Below, one piece after another: positions 59,618-64,000 of a stretch of 64,000 nt of DNA (its first letter is position 1; each line of letters begins with the position of its first letter). The stretch is from Sediminibacterium goheungense (GTDB lineage: Bacteria; Bacteroidota; Bacteroidia; Chitinophagales; Chitinophagaceae). Below the pieces are notes generated by a model. The model was not told the origin of the DNA and did no database searches. It worked only from the letters and a program-made list of their open reading frames with translations. A program made the translations under genes and the position numbers. The stretch lies in assembly GCF_004361915.1 (NCBI RefSeq), contig NZ_SNWP01000016.1, positions 26,451 through 90,450 of the forward strand, read 5' to 3'.

Positions 59618-62074
59618 ATGATCGGAAAAAGCACTATTAGCCTTATTGTATGTTTACTGGTTTCAGTTTTTATATGTTTCGCCCAGGAAAACAAAAAAAT
59701 CATAACAGGTGAAATTATCATTACCGGTGGTACTAAAGCGGATGGAGCCAATGTGTTTCTGTATCGTACCAAAGACTCAGTATTGGTGAAAACGGGTATT
59801 ACCGATGCAAATGGCATCTATATACTTACAAATATCAGTCCCGGCAATTATTACCTGCTGGTAAAATATACCGGTTACGAAGAAAGCATTATCAATCCAG
59901 TACGTATTGACGGTTCAAAAGAAGAATTCCGGATGGAGTTGATAACGATGGCAACACCTGTTACCAACCAGTTGAAAGAAGTAGTTGTAAGCAGCCGTAA
60001 AAATTTTGTGGAGCGTAAGGCAGACAGGGTAGTGGTGAATCCGGATGCTTTAATCAGCAATGCCGGTACCACTGCATTGGAAGTATTGGAGAAAGCGCCC
60101 GCTGTTCAGGTAGACGCAGATGGTAATATCAGCCTGCGTGGCCGTCCCGGTGTATTGGTATTTATTGATGATAAGCCTACTTATATGTCGCAGCAAGACC
60201 TCACAGCTTACCTGCGATCTTTACCTTCGGGTGATATTGAAAGTATTGAGATTATGACCAATCCGCCAGCCCGTTATGATGCTGCGGGAAACAGCGGGGT
60301 TATTAATATACGGTTAAAGAAAACCAAAGTAAGTGGGCTGAATGGAGCCATCAACCTGGGGTATGGGCAGGGTACCTATGCCCGCAGTAATAACAGTTTT
60401 ACGCTGAACTATCGTATCAATAAACTTAATTTCTTTACCAATCTCAGTAGTGCCATTAATAACACCTATCAGGATCTTACACTTAATCGTCAGTATTTTT
60501 CTACATCAGGTGCACTTCAGTCATCTTTTACCCAACGCTCATTCATTAAAAGAATGCCACGTGGCTTTAACTATAAAGCCGGCGTGGATTATTATGCCAG
60601 TAAAAACCTCACATTGGGTGTTGTGATTACCGGTGTTGCTAATAAAAACAAAGAAGATATTCATAACGATGCCGTTATCCGAAACGGTAATGGCGTACTT
60701 GTGAATACGGTGTCTGCACATGCGCCAAGGAACCGATCTTTTAATAATATCGGAACCAACCTCAATATGTCTTATAAATTAGATGGTAAATCGAAATTAC
60801 TAACTGTGAATGCTGATTACCTGAAGTATAGTGCCGATCAGGATAACAGTCTGTTGAATATTGTGTATAATCCGGATCAAACAATTGCAGGCAGAACCAA
60901 TCTGGTATCTGATTTGCCGGCGTCTATTGAAATCACTACAGCGCAGGCAGATTATTCGCAACCCTTGTTTAAAGGAACACTGGAGGCAGGTGCAAAAACA
61001 AGCATCGTGAGAACCAATAATAATGCAATGTTTTACGATGAGCAGCCGAATGGTAGTTTTACGCTCAATACTGAATTCTCGAATAATTTTAAATACCGCG
61101 AGAACATCAATGCTACCTATCTTACATATACACTAGACAGGAAAAAATTCAGTGCCAAACTCGGTTTACGATTTGAAAATACTGAAATCAAAGGATTGCA
61201 ATATGGCACACCCGGTAAACCTGATTCTTCTTTTACACGCACATTTAATAATCTGTTTCCTACTTTATATTTTTCTTATAAACTTGATACGGCAGAAAAT
61301 CATTTAGTAAATATAAATTTTGGCAGAAGAATCAACAGGCCGAATTATCAGGATATGAATCCGTTCACCTATCCGTTAGACAGGTATACTTTATATGGAG
61401 GAAATCCATTTTTAAAACCAACGTTCTCTTATAATACCGAACTGAGTTATACTTATAAACGAAATTATACGCTTTCGCTGCAATACAGTTATATCAATGA
61501 TCTGATTATGGAAACCATTGAACAGCGAAATGGTATATTTTACAGCCGGCCCGGTAATTTCGGCAAGCAGGTATCTCTGAGTGCCTCATTGAGCGGTATG
61601 ATACCGGTTACCAAATGGTGGAAGCTGCAACTGTATACGGAGGTAACCAAAAACAAGTTTACGGCTACACTCTACCAACAAAATTTATTGAATGAGGGTA
61701 CGTATTTTTTTGTTGGGCCCGTAAATATTTTTCAAATCAATCCAATGTGGTCGGCTGAGTTAGGTGGTAATTACCAATCAAGTGTGTATGTGGGACAGTT
61801 TGTAACCATACCTGTAGGTTCAGTAAGGGCGGCTGTGGCAAAGAAAATACTCAAGCAAAAAGGAACCCTTCGTTTCAGCGTGAATGATTTTCTCTATACG
61901 AATCAACCTGGTGGAAACATTAAGGGGATACAAAATTCTACTGCCAACTGGAAGAGTTACCTTGATTCAAGGGTATTTACACTTTCCTTTTCTTATCGTT
62001 TCAATAAAGGGAAGAGTCTGTCGCAGCGTAATACCGGATCTTCAGATGCGGAACGAGGAAGGGTTGGGGGGTAG
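59618..62074 (+). CDS. Outer-membrane beta-barrel protein of the TonB-receptor superfamily
   Basis: 818 residues from the ATG at 59618, which opens a signal peptide (MIGKSTISLIVCLLVSVFICFAQ). A carboxypeptidase-regulatory-like domain (about 30-115) and a plug-like part (KEVVVSSRKNFVERKADRVV, NAGTTALEVLEKAPAV, GNISLRGRPGVLVFIDDKPTY, PPARYDAAGNSGVINIRLKK) precede a large barrel (OMP_b-brl_3 type). The C-terminal 20 residues (SQRNTGSSDAERGRVGG) continue past the last aromatic strand. Ligand unknown. Terminator at 62077. Confidence 0.87.
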   Translation: MIGKSTISLIVCLLVSVFICFAQENKKIITGEIIITGGTKADGANVFLYRTKDSVLVKTGITDANGIYILTNISPGNYYLLVKYTGYEESIINPVRIDGSKEEFRMELITMATPVTNQLKEVVVSSRKNFVERKADRVVVNPDALISNAGTTALEVLEKAPAVQVDADGNISLRGRPGVLVFIDDKPTYMSQQDLTAYLRSLPSGDIESIEIMTNPPARYDAAGNSGVINIRLKKTKVSGLNGAINLGYGQGTYARSNNSFTLNYRINKLNFFTNLSSAINNTYQDLTLNRQYFSTSGALQSSFTQRSFIKRMPRGFNYKAGVDYYASKNLTLGVVITGVANKNKEDIHNDAVIRNGNGVLVNTVSAHAPRNRSFNNIGTNLNMSYKLDGKSKLLTVNADYLKYSADQDNSLLNIVYNPDQTIAGRTNLVSDLPASIEITTAQADYSQPLFKGTLEAGAKTSIVRTNNNAMFYDEQPNGSFTLNTEFSNNFKYRENINATYLTYTLDRKKFSAKLGLRFENTEIKGLQYGTPGKPDSSFTRTFNNLFPTLYFSYKLDTAENHLVNINFGRRINRPNYQDMNPFTYPLDRYTLYGGNPFLKPTFSYNTELSYTYKRNYTLSLQYSYINDLIMETIEQRNGIFYSRPGNFGKQVSLSASLSGMIPVTKWWKLQLYTEVTKNKFTATLYQQNLLNEGTYFFVGPVNIFQINPMWSAELGGNYQSSVYVGQFVTIPVGSVRAAVAKKILKQKGTLRFSVNDFLYTNQPGGNIKGIQNSTANWKSYLDSRVFTLSFSYRFNKGKSLSQRNTGSSDAERGRVGG

Positions 62075-62076
62075 CA

Positions 62077-62115
62077 AAAAAGCCTGCTGAAATACAAAGA
62101 ATCAGCAGGCTTTTT
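62077..62115. terminator. Bidirectional hairpin terminator
   Basis: AAAAAGCCTGCTGA (62077-62090) pairs with TCAGCAGGCTTTTT (62102-62115), loop 11 nt, with A/T-runs both sides, between convergent genes. Confidence 0.92.
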
Positions 62116-62134
62116 ATCTTCTGGTGAAGTCAGG

Positions 62135-62851
62135 TCAAATTACATATAGGGTCATTTCTTCACAATCATGCTCGGCAATATAGACTGGAAACGGGTGTTG
62201 TTCCAGCTGTGAAAATTGTCCTTCGTTATCCATTTCTCTAAAAACTTTATGAAGGAATAATCTTGACTGGAGTTGATAATAGTTCATTAATTCATAGCCG
62301 AGACCTAATAGTGTATGTTTTTCATCAGCTTCATCAATCAGTTTCGCACAATCGGGCCATACACCCGAGAAATTTGGGCCTTTGGCAAAACCAGCATAAT
62401 GTCCGGGAGGTAATTCTTTATAAAGATACCGCGGTTCGGCAATAATGGGAAAGGTTAATCCTTTTTTGAAAAAATTGATACCTGAATCGTAATGAAAATA
62501 CCAGTCATATCCGATCTCTATGGCACCGGACTGAAGTAATTGTGCCTTTACTTCGGGATCATTTAAACAGTTCTGTATTTCATTTTTTAAATATTGAATA
62601 CAGTTTTGTTCATGTAAAGGATGGTTTTCGATAAAATCTGCATAAGGATTTTTACTGCTGATATCAGCTGCTTTCTCCGCTAGTTCCTCTTCTATATCTT
62701 CTCCATCAAGTATTGCAAATTCTCCGTTTCTATATAGCTGGAGATAGTCGGCATACCTTTTGAAAAGTGGTATAAAGATGTGATCCCTGCAGTCCAGCCA
62801 TTGTTTTTCAAGTTGTTCAAAAAGTATTTCATTCAGGGAGCTGTTATTCAT
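62135..62851 (-). CDS. Unknown protein co-transcribed with ctlX
   Basis: 238 residues, acidic, not recognised. Visible traits: FEQLEKQWLDCRDHIFIPLFKRYADY, EDIEEELAEKAADIS, EIGYDWYFHYDSGINFFKKGLTFPIIAEP and LPPGHYAGFAKGPNFSGVWPD. No signal peptide or membrane helix. It begins 2 bp after the ctlX stop and must share the transcript, so a part in arginine/citrulline metabolism is possible, but this is only inference. Confidence 0.7.
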   Translation of the reverse strand: MNNSSLNEILFEQLEKQWLDCRDHIFIPLFKRYADYLQLYRNGEFAILDGEDIEEELAEKAADISSKNPYADFIENHPLHEQNCIQYLKNEIQNCLNDPEVKAQLLQSGAIEIGYDWYFHYDSGINFFKKGLTFPIIAEPRYLYKELPPGHYAGFAKGPNFSGVWPDCAKLIDEADEKHTLLGLGYELMNYYQLQSRLFLHKVFREMDNEGQFSQLEQHPFPVYIAEHDCEEMTLYVI

Positions 62852-62853
62852 CT

Positions 62854-63774
62854 TTATCTATTTTTTGAAAGAAAAATCTCAGCCATCATACATCTCGCAC
62901 TACCGCCTCCATTGGTTTCAATGGTGCTGATATCTGAATGCAATATAGGGTTATAGGTTTCTAGTCTCTCTACTTGATCTTTTGTTAAGCTAAGGAATGC
63001 CTGACTTGACATTACCAGGAATAATTGTCCTTTTTGATTCTGCACCTGCAACATATTTCCCGCAAAGTGGTTCATTTGGTCAAAGCTGATTGTGATGATT
63101 TCTTTTCCGGATGCGGTCAGACTGGCTTCTACAAGGCTTCTTTCATTTGGATCGGGAATGGAATCAAAACAGATCACCGCATATTGATCGGCCACACACA
63201 TCATTACATTAGTATGATAAATGGGTGATCCATTACTATCGACCGAAATGAATGAAACAATACGATATCCTGCTTTTTCGGCCCAATCGTTCAATACTTC
63301 CTTATTCGTTCTGGGCGATAAACAGGCATAGGCTATGGCATTTGTTCTGTCCAGTACCATACTACCAGTTCCTTCAAGAAATAAATCCTGACTTTCATAT
63401 CCGCTCAGGTCGATGGTATCTTTTACCGTAAATTTTTCATGGATAGCTTTGATGACATGTGGTTTCCGTTCCATGCGTCTGTTCGTTGCAAACATCGGAT
63501 AGAGAATGATACTTCCATCGCTATGAAAGGAGATCCAGTTATTGGGAAATACAGAATCAGGTGTATGAGGATCGGGTGTGTCAGGCACAACTGTTACGTC
63601 TATGCCAGCTGTTGTTAGCACATTAACAAATTTTTCAAATTCCAGCGCCGCTTTCTCAGCAACAGTATCGCCGCCGAAAGCTTGTTGAAAGCTATTATTC
63701 ACAGCCGTTTCAGCATTAAAACTAAAACGTACCGGTTTTATCATTAACAGGTGAGAAGTGGTTTGTGCTTGCAT
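62854..63774 (-). CDS. ctlX: Citrulline utilization hydrolase CtlX-like (guanidino-group modifying enzyme)
   Basis: 306 residues from the ATG at 63774 (MQAQTTSHLLMIKPVRFSFN); upstream in-frame codons come from a word-repeat. Pentein fold traits: NNWISFHSDGSIILYPMFA, LFLEGTGSMVLDR, VSFISVDSNGSPIYHTNVMMC with the active-site His, and the catalytic Cys in GGGSARCMMAEIFL. It hydrolyses or transfers a guanidino group; CtlX is tied to citrulline use. An arginine-deiminase-family gene lies 177 bp upstream on the same strand. Confidence 0.88.
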   Translation of the reverse strand: MQAQTTSHLLMIKPVRFSFNAETAVNNSFQQAFGGDTVAEKAALEFEKFVNVLTTAGIDVTVVPDTPDPHTPDSVFPNNWISFHSDGSIILYPMFATNRRMERKPHVIKAIHEKFTVKDTIDLSGYESQDLFLEGTGSMVLDRTNAIAYACLSPRTNKEVLNDWAEKAGYRIVSFISVDSNGSPIYHTNVMMCVADQYAVICFDSIPDPNERSLVEASLTASGKEIITISFDQMNHFAGNMLQVQNQKGQLFLVMSSQAFLSLTKDQVERLETYNPILHSDISTIETNGGGSARCMMAEIFLSKNR

Positions 63775-63789
63775 GTTGTTTTTTTTTGC

Positions 63790-63955
63790 GTGAATGGTGA
63801 ATGAGAAAAGTGAGTAGTGAGTAGTCAGTAGTGAGTGAATGGTGAATGAAAAATGATATTGCGCTTTCACAATAATGATCGTTGCGGTCGAGTTCCGTCT
63901 ACTCACTACTCACTACTCACTACTCACTACTCACTACTCACTACTCACTACTCAC
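63790..63955. repeat. Inverted CTCACTA/TAGTGAG 7-bp tandem arrays
   Basis: GTGAGTAGTGAGTAGTCAGT and GAATGGTGAATG words (63790-63848) face a pure run of about eight CTACTCA units (63899-63955). The 3' end of the run holds the stop codon of the arginine-deiminase-family gene on the minus strand. Confidence 0.9.
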
Positions 63956-64000
63956 ATTTCCTCCCTCCACAAAGGCATACTCATACAATGAAAACCTCCG
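63952..64000 (-). CDS. Arginine-deiminase-family enzyme (C-terminal fragment)
   Basis: Only the last 15 codons are in the window: GGFHCMSMPLWREEM-stop. GGxxCMSMPL with its catalytic Cys is the closing motif of arginine deiminase and relatives, so this is a guanidino-modifying pentein, possibly a partner of ctlX. The TGA stop (63952-63954) is part of the CTCACTA array. Everything upstream is outside the window. Confidence 0.75.
   Translation of the reverse strand, partial: GGFHCMSMPLWREEM

Noticed and set aside
63899..63955. CTACTCA run looked like a possible CRISPR array
   Set aside because: Units are 7 bp without spacers, and no cas genes are visible, so it is a tandem array.

Overview
The window is one stretch of an AT-leaning Bacteroidota chromosome, most likely from the family Chitinophagaceae. 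I infer this from -7 promoter elements of the form TAnnTTTG, carboxypeptidase-regulatory-like domains on TonB-linked proteins, SusC signature strings (VVVVGYG, GKVAGVQV), and families such as DUF2911, DUF3078, DUF6122, DUF6580 and CtlX. The gene order lptE - TPR-like protein - secG - mltG - yihY also fits. Nothing I can see fixes the genus. No rRNA, insertion sequence, prophage or CRISPR array is visible. One tRNA gene, tRNA-Ser(UGA), is present.

Layout. 1-6.2 kb: tail of a PLP enzyme, a DUF2911 protein, a divergent sigma factor/anti-sigma versus VWA-protein locus, and xerD. 6.5-14.1 kb: housekeeping genes (YkgJ-type protein, DODA-like dioxygenase, YraN, ManA, DUF6580, Dph6-like ligase, RNase HI, PhzF, acyl-CoA carboxyltransferase). 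14.4-19 kb: siderophore receptor with PepSY reductase, then a two-gene mini ABC module. 19-30 kb: GMC oxidoreductase, two-CBM20 4-alpha-glucanotransferase, dipeptide epimerase, TrmH, thioredoxins, YihY, MltG, SecG. 30-44 kb: TPR-like protein, LptE, sigma-54 activator, MiaB, DUF3078 protein, PurK, a DUF4157 toxin-like protein with a candidate immunity gene, HPPD, L,D-transpeptidase, flippase, peptide-binding lipoprotein. 44-47.7 kb: MsrA, MutS2-like protein, a small secreted protein. 47.9-56.1 kb: a 12-gene minus-strand accessory cluster headed by a TetR regulator with two matching palindromic operators. 56-59 kb: GIY-YIG protein, a 175-bp tandem repeat, tRNA-Ser, hipBA. 59-64 kb: DUF6122, outer-membrane beta-barrel protein, an unknown, CtlX and the tail of an arginine-deiminase-family gene.

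Most interesting. (1) The TetR cluster: three DinB-fold proteins, two GNAT acetyltransferases, an amino-acid permease, an Asp/Glu racemase missing one catalytic Cys, an MBL hydrolase, a PEBP protein, a thioesterase and a ketopantoate-reductase-like enzyme, very tightly packed. I know of no named system with this content. (2) The DUF4157 protein, whose C-terminal domain looks like the RNase A-like CdiA toxins, with a small acidic gene directly downstream. (3) Several families of short word-repeats that build long perfect hairpins between genes; their units are 7-8 bp long, carry stop codons, and in three genes supply the actual stop codon. (4) A sigma/anti-sigma/VWA locus with scrambled SusC signatures, two G8 tracts inside a conserved coding motif and a 32-bp dyad between the divergent starts. 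(5) A minimal ABC module whose only membrane partner has 96 residues.

Genes acting together, as far as context shows: siderophore receptor plus PepSY reductase (iron uptake); sigma-54 activator, LptE, SecG, MltG and YihY (envelope biogenesis cluster); CtlX plus the arginine-deiminase-family gene (arginine/citrulline metabolism); hipB plus hipA (toxin-antitoxin).
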